Assembly: GCF_014646135.1 (NCBI RefSeq)
Contig: NZ_BMMW01000003.1
Location: 124,001-188,000 of the forward strand
Reading direction: 5' to 3'
From: Nocardia camponoti
Lineage (GTDB): Bacteria; Actinomycetota; Actinomycetes; Mycobacteriales; Mycobacteriaceae
Length of the DNA stretch: 64,000 nucleotides
The notes beneath the pieces were generated by a model. It was not told the DNA's origin. It ran no database searches and saw nothing but the letters and a program-made list of their open reading frames with translations. This document shows, piece after piece, positions 1 to 9,988 of this stretch (its first letter is position 1; each line of letters begins with the position of its first letter). Position numbers and translations under genes: made by a program.

Positions 1-444
1 AAGGCCGATCCCGCGACCTGGCTGTCGGTCGTTGCCGAGCAGTACCGCGGTCGCGTCAACGGTGGCGTGTGGCAGGACGCCGAGGAGTTCGCTCGCATCG
101 GCAGCTACAACATCCTCATCGGCGACAACCCGTACTACGACGGCGCCAACGAGACGTTCGACTCCTCGCACAAGATCTTCCACACCGCCTTCCCCGGCGG
201 TTTCTTCTGGGAGGTCCTCGAGGTGCTTTCGGGCCCGCCGAACGTGACCATCCGCTGGCGGCACTGGGGCAAGTTCGAAGGTGAGTACAAGGGCCACGCC
301 CCCACCGGCGAGCAGATCGAGATGTACGGCGTGACCATCGCTCGCGTGAGCGAAGACCTGCGCATCGTCGAGCTTGAGCACTTCTACGACAACAACCAGC
401 TGCTGGGCCCGCTCGCCCACGGCTGCCCGGTCAAGCATTCCTGA
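1..444 (+). CDS. SnoaL-like (NTF2-fold) protein, 5' end missing
   Basis: The gene is already open at base 1, so its start lies outside the window; the last 147 residues are present. The sequence resembles the SnoaL-like / ester cyclase branch of the NTF2-fold superfamily: about 100 residues with many aromatics and a run GDNPYYDG near the start, and an EHFYDNNQL motif in the last strand of the kind seen in SnoaL-like proteins. Family members are small cone-shaped enzymes or binding proteins acting on hydrophobic substrates, and the substrate cannot be read from the sequence. It ends in a Cys-containing tail and is followed after 11 bases by a perfect hairpin, so it is the last gene of its transcript. 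The family assignment is moderately sure; the function is unknown. Confidence 0.6.
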   Translation, partial: KADPATWLSVVAEQYRGRVNGGVWQDAEEFARIGSYNILIGDNPYYDGANETFDSSHKIFHTAFPGGFFWEVLEVLSGPPNVTIRWRHWGKFEGEYKGHAPTGEQIEMYGVTIARVSEDLRIVELEHFYDNNQLLGPLAHGCPVKHS

Positions 445-454
445 GTTTTTGACC

Positions 455-490
455 TACTCGGCGCGCCGTCATTTGACGGCGCGCCGAGTG
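455..490 (+). terminator. Perfect 15-bp hairpin after the SnoaL-like gene
   Basis: Bases 456-470 and 475-489 are exact reverse complements with a 4-base ATTT loop. The stem is very GC-rich and has no U-run after it, which is usual for actinobacterial intrinsic terminators. It separates the SnoaL-like gene from dacB. Confidence 0.7.
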
Positions 491-531
491 CGTTCAGGCG
501 GCTTAACCCCGTCTCGCTAGGCTCCTCGACG

Positions 532-1854
532 ATGATCGCCCGCAACACCCGCGCAGACGCACGCGACCGCGTTCTCCGCAGCTGGGTTCGTGTCGCCGCT
601 GCCACCGCAGTTACCTGCGCGACCGTCGCGTTAAGCGCCACCGCCTTCGCCGTACCGGCGAGCACAACAACGACGACGACAACGCCGTTCACCACGCCCA
701 ACACCGATAGTTGCCCGCAGAAAACGCAGCCTCCGCCGCCGATTGACGCGTCGGAAGTGCCGTTGCCTGGTCAGCCGACACCGTCGCCGTTGCCCGTCCC
801 GCGCGACCCGATTGGTGGTCAGCGAATGGGCGAGTGCGGGCTCGTGCTGCCCAAGGGCGCTCCCCCGGTCCCCGAGGAAATCTCGGCGACGTCGTGGTTG
901 GTCGCCGATCTTGACACCGGTCGGGTGCTTGCCGCGAAGGACCCGCACGGTCGGTATCGGTCGGCGTCGACGATGAAGATCGCGTTGGCGATCGTCGCGT
1001 TGCGCACGCTCGACATGGACAAAGTGGTCATCGGCACGCAGGCCGACGCTGACGTCGACGGCACGCGCGTCGGTATCGGACCGGGCGGTCGCTACACGAA
1101 CCGGCAGCTGATGCAGGCGCTTGTCATGCACTCCGGCAACGACGCCGCCCACGCGATCGCCGCCCAGCTCGGCGGTGACGAAGCCGCCGTCGCGAAAATG
1201 AACGAAGTCGCGAAGTCGTTGCGCGCACTGGATACTCGCGCGTCGACACCGTCGGGCCTCGACGGGCCAGGCACCGCGATTTCGGCATACGACTTGGCCG
1301 TTTTGTTCCGCGAGGCGATGACCATCCCGCTGTTCGCCGAGCTCATCCACACTGAGCAGGTCGACTTCCCCGGCTACCCCGCCGACCCGAAAATCCCTGA
1401 CGACAAAGATCATCCAGGCTTCCCGATCGCCAACGACAATCAACTGCTTTACAACTACGAAGGCGCGATCGGCGGCAAAACCGGGTTCACCGACGACGCC
1501 CGTCAGACGTTCGTGGCAGCCGCCGAACGCGACGGTCATCGCCTCGTCGTGACGCTACTCAAAGCCGACGTGCTGCCGATTCGCCCAGCGCCACAAGCCG
1601 CGCGACTGCTCGACTACGGCTTCGCGCTGGAAAACAACACGGCCGAGTGGATCGGCAAGCTGCCCGAAACCGGCGTGCACGCCGTGGCACCGACGGTCCC
1701 GTTGGCGACACCGCCAACTCGCACGGATGATGTCGGCGCGCTTGGCGGCGAAGAAGTGCCACACACCGCGGCTCGTCTCGCGGTGATGGTCGTTGGCCCG
1801 ATCCTTGTGCTCGGCCTCCTGCTAGCCGCTTGGCGCAGTTTCCGCCGGCGCTGA
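532..1854 (+). CDS. dacB: D-alanyl-D-alanine carboxypeptidase (PBP, S11 family)
   Basis: This 440-residue protein is a penicillin-binding carboxypeptidase that removes the terminal D-Ala from peptidoglycan stem peptides outside the cytoplasmic membrane. All three active-site motifs are present: S146-T-M-K149, S201-G-N203 and K316-T-G318. Residues about 18-42 form a signal peptide, followed by a Thr/Pro-rich linker. Residues about 410-433 form a membrane anchor ending in Arg residues. This is the architecture of mycobacterial DacB1 (Rv3330). The ATG at 532 has a TAGGCT hexamer eight bases upstream (518-523), suggesting a leaderless transcript. It converges on the next gene with only five bases between the stop codons. 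Confidence 0.9.
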   Translation: MIARNTRADARDRVLRSWVRVAAATAVTCATVALSATAFAVPASTTTTTTTPFTTPNTDSCPQKTQPPPPIDASEVPLPGQPTPSPLPVPRDPIGGQRMGECGLVLPKGAPPVPEEISATSWLVADLDTGRVLAAKDPHGRYRSASTMKIALAIVALRTLDMDKVVIGTQADADVDGTRVGIGPGGRYTNRQLMQALVMHSGNDAAHAIAAQLGGDEAAVAKMNEVAKSLRALDTRASTPSGLDGPGTAISAYDLAVLFREAMTIPLFAELIHTEQVDFPGYPADPKIPDDKDHPGFPIANDNQLLYNYEGAIGGKTGFTDDARQTFVAAAERDGHRLVVTLLKADVLPIRPAPQAARLLDYGFALENNTAEWIGKLPETGVHAVAPTVPLATPPTRTDDVGALGGEEVPHTAARLAVMVVGPILVLGLLLAAWRSFRRR

Positions 1855-1868
1855 ATTGTTCAGCGCCG
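1846..1868. terminator. Bidirectional hairpin spanning two convergent stop codons
   Basis: Bases 1846-1855 and 1859-1868 form an exact 10-bp inverted repeat with a 3-base loop. The hairpin contains the stop codons of both dacB and the YihY-family gene, so one element can end both transcripts. Confidence 0.6.
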
Positions 1869-2879
1869 CTTGCCGATTAGCACCAACGCGAGCGCTGACA
1901 ACGCCCCAGCGCCAAACAGCGCGGCCCCTGCCGACGGCGAAAGTGGACTATCGACTACGCGCGGCGCGATAACAACGGGTCCGGGCGCGGGGTGAACCTG
2001 CTGCGCGTTGAGTTTCGACGTCGCCGCCCACGCGGTCGCGAGCAAGAGAATGCGAAAAGTGACGTAGCTGAACACCATCAGGCCGATGATCGACCCGAAC
2101 GTCGCGCCAACCGGACTCGTCATCACGGCACGCAAGTAAATCGCGGCGATGAGCTTGAAAATCTCAAACGCGATCGCCGCCAACGCCGCCGCCTTGAACG
2201 CCGACCGCAGCGAGACGGGTTCGCGTGGCAGGCGCGCGATCATCCACGCGAAAACCGCCCACGACGCGACCCAGCCCAACAGCATGGAGACCAGCGCCAA
2301 CGCCATACCAGCGCCCGGCAGGTGCGACAGGCCGATGGCGTCGGCGATGCGTTTCGCGAAGCCGCCAGAGCCGATCGCGGAAAGACCAAGCGACACAACG
2401 AAAGCCAACCCGAGGCCGATCAGCGCGCCCAGATCCGACAGCTTCGTCTTCCACCACGGGTCATCGGGACTCTTCGCCACCCACTGTTCAGTAAGGGCGG
2501 CACGGAGATTCGCGATCCAGCCGAGCCCGCTGTAAAGGCCAGCAAGCAAACCGAGCACACCGACGGTGCCACGCGAACCAATGGCCTTGGAAATCAAGTC
2601 ATTGATTTGCGTGCCGAAGTCGCCGGGAACGTTCTCAACGACCTTGTCCTGCAACTCATTAAGCCAGTCAGGGTGGCCGGCGAGCACAAAGCCAGCCACC
2701 GAGAACGCGACCATCAACAGCGGAAACAGCGAAAGCACCGTGAAATAGGTGATGCCAGCGGCGAAATAGTCGCCGCGCTGATCCTGGTAGCGCTCGCCCG
2801 CGCGCACGAGGTGGTGCAGCCAAGGCCGACGCCGCACCTCGCGCTGAAGCGCCGCGGTGATGTTGTCGATCAGCTGCAT
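1860..2879 (-). CDS. YihY/BrkB-family inner membrane protein
   Basis: The 339-residue protein belongs to the YihY/virulence factor BrkB family of polytopic membrane proteins of uncertain function; the mycobacterial counterpart is Rv3335c. An amphipathic start is followed by the family signature RGDYFAAGITYFTVLSLFPLL at about residues 35-55. About six membrane segments follow, and the C-terminal tail is Pro-rich with a further hydrophobic segment. It lies 20 bases downstream of trpS on the same strand and is probably co-transcribed with it, as in mycobacteria. The family is clear; the transported substrate, if any, is unknown. Confidence 0.8.
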   Translation of the reverse strand: MQLIDNITAALQREVRRRPWLHHLVRAGERYQDQRGDYFAAGITYFTVLSLFPLLMVAFSVAGFVLAGHPDWLNELQDKVVENVPGDFGTQINDLISKAIGSRGTVGVLGLLAGLYSGLGWIANLRAALTEQWVAKSPDDPWWKTKLSDLGALIGLGLAFVVSLGLSAIGSGGFAKRIADAIGLSHLPGAGMALALVSMLLGWVASWAVFAWMIARLPREPVSLRSAFKAAALAAIAFEIFKLIAAIYLRAVMTSPVGATFGSIIGLMVFSYVTFRILLLATAWAATSKLNAQQVHPAPGPVVIAPRVVDSPLSPSAGAALFGAGALSALALVLIGKRR

Positions 2880-2899
2880 GCGCGCGCTCCTAGGAAGGG

Positions 2900-4898
<1,999 letters not shown>

Positions 4899-4924
4899 CG
4901 CGGTGTCTCCTCATTGAGTGCGAT

Positions 4925-4968
4925 CTGCCTCAAGAGTCCTCCCAAACGAACGCTTGGGCAAGAGGCAG
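4925..4968 (-). terminator. Two-part hairpin between the barstar-like and MpaB-family genes
   Basis: CTGCCTC (4925-4931) pairs with GAGGCAG (4962-4968), and an inner CCCAA/TTGGG pair (4941-4945 with 4954-4958) closes an 8-base loop. It lies just after the barstar-like stop codon and is a candidate terminator or processing structure. Confidence 0.4.
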
Positions 4969-4985
4969 TTCGCGCTCCGTGAGAG

Positions 4986-5429
4986 CTAGTCCGTGAGGGA
5001 GACGGCATCGAACATCGTCGCGGGACCTTGAATCACGACATGGAACGCGACTTCACGGCGTCCCCAGTAGGCGGCAGCGTCGCTCATCGCGCTGGCGAAC
5101 CAGTCGCGTTCGACCGGTTGTTCGCTCAGCAGTTCGCGCGCATCGCGGATCGCGATCACGTAGCCGGGCGCGCGACCGATGAAGTCGTCGAGGTCGCGCA
5201 GGCACTCATCGAACGCGTCCTTGTTCGCCCCGAAGTAGTACGGGAATTGGAACGCGGCGGCGAACTCGTCGTAGAGGCTCGCGACGGTCCGCATCTTGTT
5301 CCCACGCAATTCGCGAACCTGGTAGTCGGCTGGTGCGTCGTAGCGGACGCCACTGAACTCGCTCGCGTCGACGTCGAGCGCGCCGAACACGCTTTTCTGC
5401 GTCGGGGCGAGAAATTCCTTGAGCCGCAT
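4986..5429 (-). CDS. Barstar-family ribonuclease inhibitor
   Basis: The 147-residue protein contains the barstar core at residues 64-77: YYFGANKDAFDECL corresponds to the helix in barstar (YYGENLDALWDCL) whose Asp residues plug the ribonuclease active site. One of those acids is Glu here. Its role would be to bind and block the guanyl-specific ribonuclease encoded immediately upstream. The start chosen, ATG at 5427-5429, overlaps the ribonuclease stop codon by one base (TGATG), so translation is coupled. The frame is open further upstream, but that part only shadows the ribonuclease gene. An immunity role is inferred from family and position. Confidence 0.85.
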   Translation of the reverse strand: MRLKEFLAPTQKSVFGALDVDASEFSGVRYDAPADYQVRELRGNKMRTVASLYDEFAAAFQFPYYFGANKDAFDECLRDLDDFIGRAPGYVIAIRDARELLSEQPVERDWFASAMSDAAAYWGRREVAFHVVIQGPATMFDAVSLTD

Positions 5430-5899
5430 CAGCGCATCCTCGTGAAGGTCTCGTAGTGGTCGCCGGTGTACCAAACGCTGCCATCGCTGCCGGTCACGAT
5501 GCGTTCGGCGTCGCGTGAACGGTTCCGCGCCTTCGGATTGACGTCCCATTCCTGATAGCTGATCGACTTGCCCGACGCGTCTTTCGCAGGCAAATCACCG
5601 CCGCGATTCATCCACGGGTCGCCGCCTTTGGTGCCAGGCGCGTTGGCCGAATCGGGCCAGCGACCGGCGTCGATTTCGGCGAGCGTCACGTACGCACGGT
5701 CAGGGACGCCGGGTGCGCGGGCGGTTTGGGTGGTGACCGGCTGTGGTTTAGCTGCCGGTTTCGCTACCGAGGTTGTTGTCGTTGCTGCTTTAGTTGACGT
5801 CAGTTGCGTGCTGCCGCCAGCGAAAAGCGTGAGCAGCACCGCGACGATCACGAGCGCGAGCCCACCGAGCAGGCCGAGTGTTTTAGCGGAAAGTTTCAT
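5429..5899 (-). CDS. Membrane-anchored or secreted guanyl-specific ribonuclease (barnase / RNase Sa type)
   Basis: The 156-residue protein starts with a hydrophobic export signal or anchor (residues 7-28). A Thr/Ala/Pro-rich linker leads to a microbial N1/T1-type ribonuclease domain (about 66-154). The catalytic residues expected from RNase Sa are all in place: Glu117 in YQEWDV, Arg133 in ERIVTG and His148 in YTGDHYETF. Such enzymes cut RNA after guanosine. It overlaps the xthA stop codon by four bases (ATGA) and the inhibitor start by one base, so xthA, the ribonuclease and barstar form one translationally coupled unit. The frame continues upstream of 5899, but the RNase begins naturally at MKLSAKTLG. 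Whether it acts outside the cell or as a toxin is not shown. Confidence 0.85.
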   Translation of the reverse strand: MKLSAKTLGLLGGLALVIVAVLLTLFAGGSTQLTSTKAATTTTSVAKPAAKPQPVTTQTARAPGVPDRAYVTLAEIDAGRWPDSANAPGTKGGDPWMNRGGDLPAKDASGKSISYQEWDVNPKARNRSRDAERIVTGSDGSVWYTGDHYETFTRMR

Positions 5900-6675
5900 C
5901 GGTACTGCACCGTCACTGGCGCGTGATCGGACCAGCGCTGGTCGTACGCGGCGGCGCGTTCGACGATGGCCGACTTCGCGCGAGAGGCGATGTCGCCGCG
6001 CGCGAGGTGATAATCGATTCTCCATCCACTGTCGTTGTCAAAGGCGCGACCCCGGTACGACCACCAGCTATACGGGCCGCTCACACCCGGATGTAGCTCG
6101 CGCACAACGTCTTTGAAACCGGCGGCGATGAGGTCAGCGATCCATTCACGTTCCTCAGGCAAGAAGCCCGCCGATTTTTGGTTGCCCTTCCAATTCTTCA
6201 AATCGAGCTCGGTCGGGGCGATATTCCAATCGCCAGTGACAACGAAATCGCCCTGCTTCGCTTTCAGATAAGCACCAAATTCGGCCATGAATCGGTACTT
6301 CTCGTCCTGCTTTGGGGTGTTTTCCTCGCCGGAATGCACGTATACCGACGCGACAGTGACGTCGCCGAAGTCCGCTTCGATGTATCGGCCCGAGTTCGCG
6401 AATTCGGCACTGCCAAAGCCAATTCGGACCGCGTCAGGGGTGCGTCGCGACAGAATGCCAACGCCCGCACGACCTTTCGACTCCGGTTCGGCGTGACTGA
6501 GCACCCAGCCCGCGTCGAGCGCTGGGGCGAGAGCGGTCGCGGTTTGCGCGTCGGTGGCTCGGGTTTCCTGAAGGCACACAACGTCGACCTCGGTTGCGGC
6601 TAGCCAGTCGAGCATCCCCTTAGTTGACGCGGCACGGATTCCGTTGACGTTGACGGTTGAGCACAGAATTCCCAC
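5896..6675 (-). CDS. xthA: Exodeoxyribonuclease III / AP endonuclease
   Basis: This Mg-dependent nuclease of the exonuclease-endonuclease-phosphatase superfamily cuts DNA at abasic sites and trims 3' ends in base-excision repair. Visible family motifs are NVNGIRAA near the N-terminus, the catalytic Glu in CLQETRA, GDWNIAP (Asp/Asn), and the terminal SDHAPV motif with the catalytic His. The GTG at 6675 gives 259 residues; a TTG at 6690 would add five residues. Neither has a strong ribosome site. The stop codon overlaps the ribonuclease start. Confidence 0.9.
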   Translation of the reverse strand: MGILCSTVNVNGIRAASTKGMLDWLAATEVDVVCLQETRATDAQTATALAPALDAGWVLSHAEPESKGRAGVGILSRRTPDAVRIGFGSAEFANSGRYIEADFGDVTVASVYVHSGEENTPKQDEKYRFMAEFGAYLKAKQGDFVVTGDWNIAPTELDLKNWKGNQKSAGFLPEEREWIADLIAAGFKDVVRELHPGVSGPYSWWSYRGRAFDNDSGWRIDYHLARGDIASRAKSAIVERAAAYDQRWSDHAPVTVQYR

Positions 6676-6727
6676 GTCAGAACCGTACAATGGCTAGTCA
6701 GGCCCATTTTCGAAGGGGTGATTGACA

Positions 6728-7588
6728 ATGACGTCATCACGATCCACCACGCCCGCTTCCACCCGGCCCGCGCCTGTCGCGGCACTGCATCTCGGCAAGG
6801 GCGATCCGGTCCTGTTGCTGCACGGTTTCCTACTTTCGCCGCACTGTTGGGAACAGGTCGCGCGGCGAATGTCGTCGCATTGCGAGGTGTACGCGCCCGC
6901 GTTCGCCGGGCACTGGGGTGGGCCGGAGTTGCGCGGTTGGTCGCTTGATGTGTACGCCTTGGCCGACCAAATCGAAAGCCAACTTGACGAGCTTGGCTGG
7001 CAGACCTGCCACATCGCTGGCAATTCGCTCGGCGGCTGGGTTGGTCTTGAACTCGCGCGTCGCGGGCGCGCACGCACGCTCACCGCGATCGCACCCGCGG
7101 GCGGGTGGGGTTCGCCGTCGCTGACCGCGGTGCGCGTTGGGTTGAAGTTCGCTTCGCTGATCCCGTTCGTCGCGGTTGGGCGGCGATTGGGCGCTGGCAT
7201 CGTTGACAACGCGATCATTCAGCAGGTCGCCGCGCTGGTCGTCGCGAAGTCGACCAGCTCGGTGCCCCGCCGCGACCTCACCAACATGCTGTCGGCGGTC
7301 CTTGGCTGCGACGCGATGATCCCGATGCTGCTCGGCAGCCTTCGCGCCCCCGCGATGCAAGATTTGGACGAACTGTCGACCCCGGTCCGCCTACTGCTCG
7401 CCGAATACGACCGAGTAATCCCCAACCACGTATACGCGACCCGCTACCTACGCGACCTCCCCGAAAACGCCGACCGAATCCTGGTACACGGCGTAGGCCA
7501 CGTCCCGATGCTGGAATCCCCGGATCGAATCGCGACCCTAATAGCCGAACACATCTACGCGAGCCGAGGCCATTTGCGCGCGGTTTGA
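6728..7588 (+). CDS. Alpha/beta hydrolase
   Basis: A 286-residue alpha/beta-hydrolase-fold enzyme with an intact apparent triad: nucleophile Ser in GNSLGG, Asp in LLAEYDRVIP and His in HGVGHVPML. The oxyanion HG motif is in LLLHGFLLS. No signal peptide is seen, so it is probably a cytoplasmic esterase or related hydrolase; the substrate is not predictable. A GAAGGGGTG ribosome site precedes the ATG at 6728 by about nine bases, so that start is preferred to a TTG two codons earlier. It is divergent from xthA and is followed by a long hairpin. Confidence 0.8.
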   Translation: MTSSRSTTPASTRPAPVAALHLGKGDPVLLLHGFLLSPHCWEQVARRMSSHCEVYAPAFAGHWGGPELRGWSLDVYALADQIESQLDELGWQTCHIAGNSLGGWVGLELARRGRARTLTAIAPAGGWGSPSLTAVRVGLKFASLIPFVAVGRRLGAGIVDNAIIQQVAALVVAKSTSSVPRRDLTNMLSAVLGCDAMIPMLLGSLRAPAMQDLDELSTPVRLLLAEYDRVIPNHVYATRYLRDLPENADRILVHGVGHVPMLESPDRIATLIAEHIYASRGHLRAV

Positions 7589-7601
7589 CCCGGAAACGCA
7601 A

Positions 7602-7638
7602 CAGCGCAGGTGGTCGCTGCCCGCGACTACCTGCGCTG
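7602..7638. terminator. 16-bp bidirectional hairpin
   Basis: Bases 7602-7617 pair with 7623-7638 with a single G-T mismatch and a 5-base loop. It lies between two convergent genes and can terminate both. Confidence 0.65.
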
Positions 7639-7654
7639 CGTTGTTACTGAGCTA

Positions 7655-8299
7655 TCAGGCCTTCGGCGGCGTGGTGTAGAAGCTCGAGCCGAGGAGCAGA
7701 GCCTTCAGCAGGCCGTCGACGCCAGCGGACAGGGTGGCCGAGCCAGCTTCCGGCTTGGGCGGAACGGTGGCGGCCGGAGGCGGTGTGACGGTGTCAGCAG
7801 CAGGCTTGACGTCAGCCGCAGGAGCCGAGCTGGAACCCGACAGCAGCGTGGCGCTACCGACGAGGAGGGTGGCCGAACCGGCATCCGGAGCGTCAGCCGG
7901 CGGGGTAACCGTGTCGGCGATCGGCTTCGGGTCAGCAGGCTTGGTCGGGGCAGGAGCCGCAGCCGAACCCGACGCGAGGGCGTTCAGGCCAGCGAGCAGG
8001 GTCGCCGAGCCAGCTTCCGGCTTGGGCGGGGTGGTGGTGGGCGGCGGGGTGGCCGGATCGGCGATCGGCTTGGGGTCAGCAGGCTTCGGGTCAGCAGGCT
8101 TGGTCTCGGCAGGAGCCGCGGCCGAACCCGACGCGAGCGCGTTCAGGCCAGCGAGCAGGGTCGCCGAGCCAGCGTCCGGCTTAGCCGGAGTGGTGGTGGG
8201 CGGCGGGGTGGTGGTCTGGGCCGACGCGGTGCCCGCGACACCCAGGACCAGGCCCGACGCGATAACGACGGCAGCGCCGACCGTACGGAACTTCTTCAC
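7655..8299 (-). CDS. Secreted Ala/Pro/Thr-rich internal-repeat protein
   Basis: The 214-residue protein starts at a GTG with a GAGGAG ribosome site about six bases upstream. It has a clean signal peptide (VKKFRTVG, hydrophobic core, cleavage after TASA, about residue 28). The mature part is four related blocks separated by Pro/Thr/Lys linkers. Blocks 1 and 2 both read AGSATLLAGLNALASGSAAAP. Block 3 is AGSATLLVGSATLLSGSSSAP and block 4 is AGSATLSAGVDGLLKALLLGSS. No known domain was recognised. It resembles low-complexity exported proteins of Mycobacteriales that sit in or cross the cell envelope. A + strand frame over the same bases is a shadow: the - strand has the signal peptide and the ribosome site. 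Confidence 0.7.
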   Translation of the reverse strand: MKKFRTVGAAVVIASGLVLGVAGTASAQTTTPPPTTTPAKPDAGSATLLAGLNALASGSAAAPAETKPADPKPADPKPIADPATPPPTTTPPKPEAGSATLLAGLNALASGSAAAPAPTKPADPKPIADTVTPPADAPDAGSATLLVGSATLLSGSSSAPAADVKPAADTVTPPPAATVPPKPEAGSATLSAGVDGLLKALLLGSSFYTTPPKA

Positions 8300-8635
8300 A
8301 GAATTCTCCTCATCTAAGACTTCATCGCGATGTTTAAGCCCCACCGGTACTCGCGGACCGGCCAGAAAGATATCCGGCGAGCAATTTTTAACACAGGTTC
8401 GATCAAACGTCCAACTGTGTTCCTGTTGAGGTGCGGCTATACCAAAACAGCACTACAGAGCACAGATTCACGCAGCCTGAACGATATGGACTAAAGCATG
8501 ATGGGAATCACAACCGCATGTGCCCACAAATTGAAATCAGGGCGGATTTAAAGGTTAACTAAACGTGAACATTCATTCCCGAAACGGAAATACTCGGCGT
8601 GAATTATTTACCGCTCGACTACGAAATTCCAGCCG
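8300..8635. other. Intergenic region, clearly AT-richer than its surroundings
   Basis: This stretch holds the promoter region of the secreted repeat protein. It is noticeably richer in A/T than the neighbouring genes, especially around 8440-8620. No open reading frame with coding character, RNA gene or clear operator was found. Confidence 0.5.
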
Positions 8636-9850
8636 TTATAGCTTTTGGGAATGCCCGCGACCTGCCAAAGCGACGGTGATGGTGAAAAGGGCGACGCCTG
8701 CTACTGCCAAGATCGCGCCGACGGCGGCGGGGGCGGTGTAGCCCAAACCTGCCGCGATTACTAAGCCGCCCAGCCATGCGCCTGCCGCGTTCGCGATGTT
8801 CAGGGCCGCGTGGTTCAAGGCGGCGGCGAGGGTCTGGGCGTCGGCGGCCACGTCCATCAGGCGCGTTTGTAGGGCCGGGGCCAGTGCCGCGCCCGATGCG
8901 CCGACAAGGAACGCGCCTACGCCCGCGCTGATGGGGTGGTGAGCGGCGGCGACGAAGCCCGCGAGGATGAAGACCATCGAGATCAAGGCGACGAAAATCG
9001 CCTTGTCGACGCCATGATCGGCGAGGAAACCACCCGCGACATTGCCTGCGACCATGCCCAAACCGAACAGCATTAGGACGAGTGGGACCGTTGCCGCTGA
9101 CATGCCAGCGACGTCGGTGAGCGTCGTCGCGATGTAGGTGTACACGGCGAACATGCCGCCGAAACCGATCGCGCCGACCGCGAGCGTGAGCAACACCTGC
9201 GGGCGTTTGAGTGCGCTGAGTTCGGTCATCGGGTTCGTCGGCTTCAGCCCGGTCAGCTCGGGAACGAACCGCCACAGCGCGAATACCGTCGCGACGCCAA
9301 TCACCGCGACAACGCCAAACGCGTCACGCCACCCCAAACTCTGACCGAGCCACGTCGCGGCGGGCACACCAACGACATTGGCCGCGCTCAACCCCAGCAT
9401 CACCGCGGCAACCGCTTTAGCGCGCTGACCGGCGGGCGCGAGCGTCGCGGCGGCAAGGGAGGCGACCCCGAAATAGGCACCGTGCGGCAACCCGCTCACG
9501 AACCGGGCCAAGATCAGCGTGGGAAACGTGGGCGCGAACACGGTCGCGAGGTTGCCGAGCGTGAACGCGATCATCAGGGCGATGAGCAATTTCTTGCGCG
9601 GAACTCGCGCGCAAAGCGACGCGATCAGCGGCGCGCCAACAACCACCCCGAGCGCGTAAGCCGAAACAGCATGTCCCGCAGTGGGTTCCGAGACGGAGAA
9701 CGCTTTCGCGATGTCGGGCAACAGGCCCATCGTGACGAACTCGGTGGTTCCGATCCCAAACCCGCCGAGGGAGAGCGCGAGCATCGCGGGGATGTGCCAG
9801 GAGACGCGAGGCTCGTGCGCGGGCGCGGTAAGAGAAGTCACTAGGTCCAT
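8636..9850 (-). CDS. MFS drug/sugar exporter (AraJ/CmlA-like, DHA1)
   Basis: The 404-residue protein has twelve predicted membrane segments. The family signature LSLGGFGIGTTEFVTMGLLPDIA lies in the first helix, and an Arg-Val-Pro-Arg-Lys-Lys motif A lies between helices 2 and 3. These place it in the major facilitator superfamily among arabinose-efflux and chloramphenicol/purine-type exporters. It would expel a small molecule using the proton gradient; the substrate is unknown. The ATG at 9850 (MDLVTSL) is preferred over an upstream TTG-type extension; no strong ribosome site is visible for either. It stands alone. Confidence 0.8.
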   Translation of the reverse strand: MDLVTSLTAPAHEPRVSWHIPAMLALSLGGFGIGTTEFVTMGLLPDIAKAFSVSEPTAGHAVSAYALGVVVGAPLIASLCARVPRKKLLIALMIAFTLGNLATVFAPTFPTLILARFVSGLPHGAYFGVASLAAATLAPAGQRAKAVAAVMLGLSAANVVGVPAATWLGQSLGWRDAFGVVAVIGVATVFALWRFVPELTGLKPTNPMTELSALKRPQVLLTLAVGAIGFGGMFAVYTYIATTLTDVAGMSAATVPLVLMLFGLGMVAGNVAGGFLADHGVDKAIFVALISMVFILAGFVAAAHHPISAGVGAFLVGASGAALAPALQTRLMDVAADAQTLAAALNHAALNIANAAGAWLGGLVIAAGLGYTAPAAVGAILAVAGVALFTITVALAGRGHSQKL

Positions 9851-9988
9851 GCAACGGCGTTGAGATAACAACCGCTACTCGAAACCGCCGTGATTAATGC
9901 CACGGGTGAAAAATAGTTATGGCTATCGCCCGGGCGCGGGGTGGGGAGAACCGCTCGTCGACCGGCTTCCCCGCCCCTTCGCTAACTC

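Noticed and set aside
631-1539. 302-residue - strand frame over dacB
   Set aside because: Arg-rich antisense of a gene with complete PBP motifs; typical GC-rich shadow.
7610-8317. Arg/Ser/Gly-rich + strand frames over the repeat protein
   Set aside because: They mirror the repeats of the - strand gene, which alone has a signal peptide and a ribosome site.
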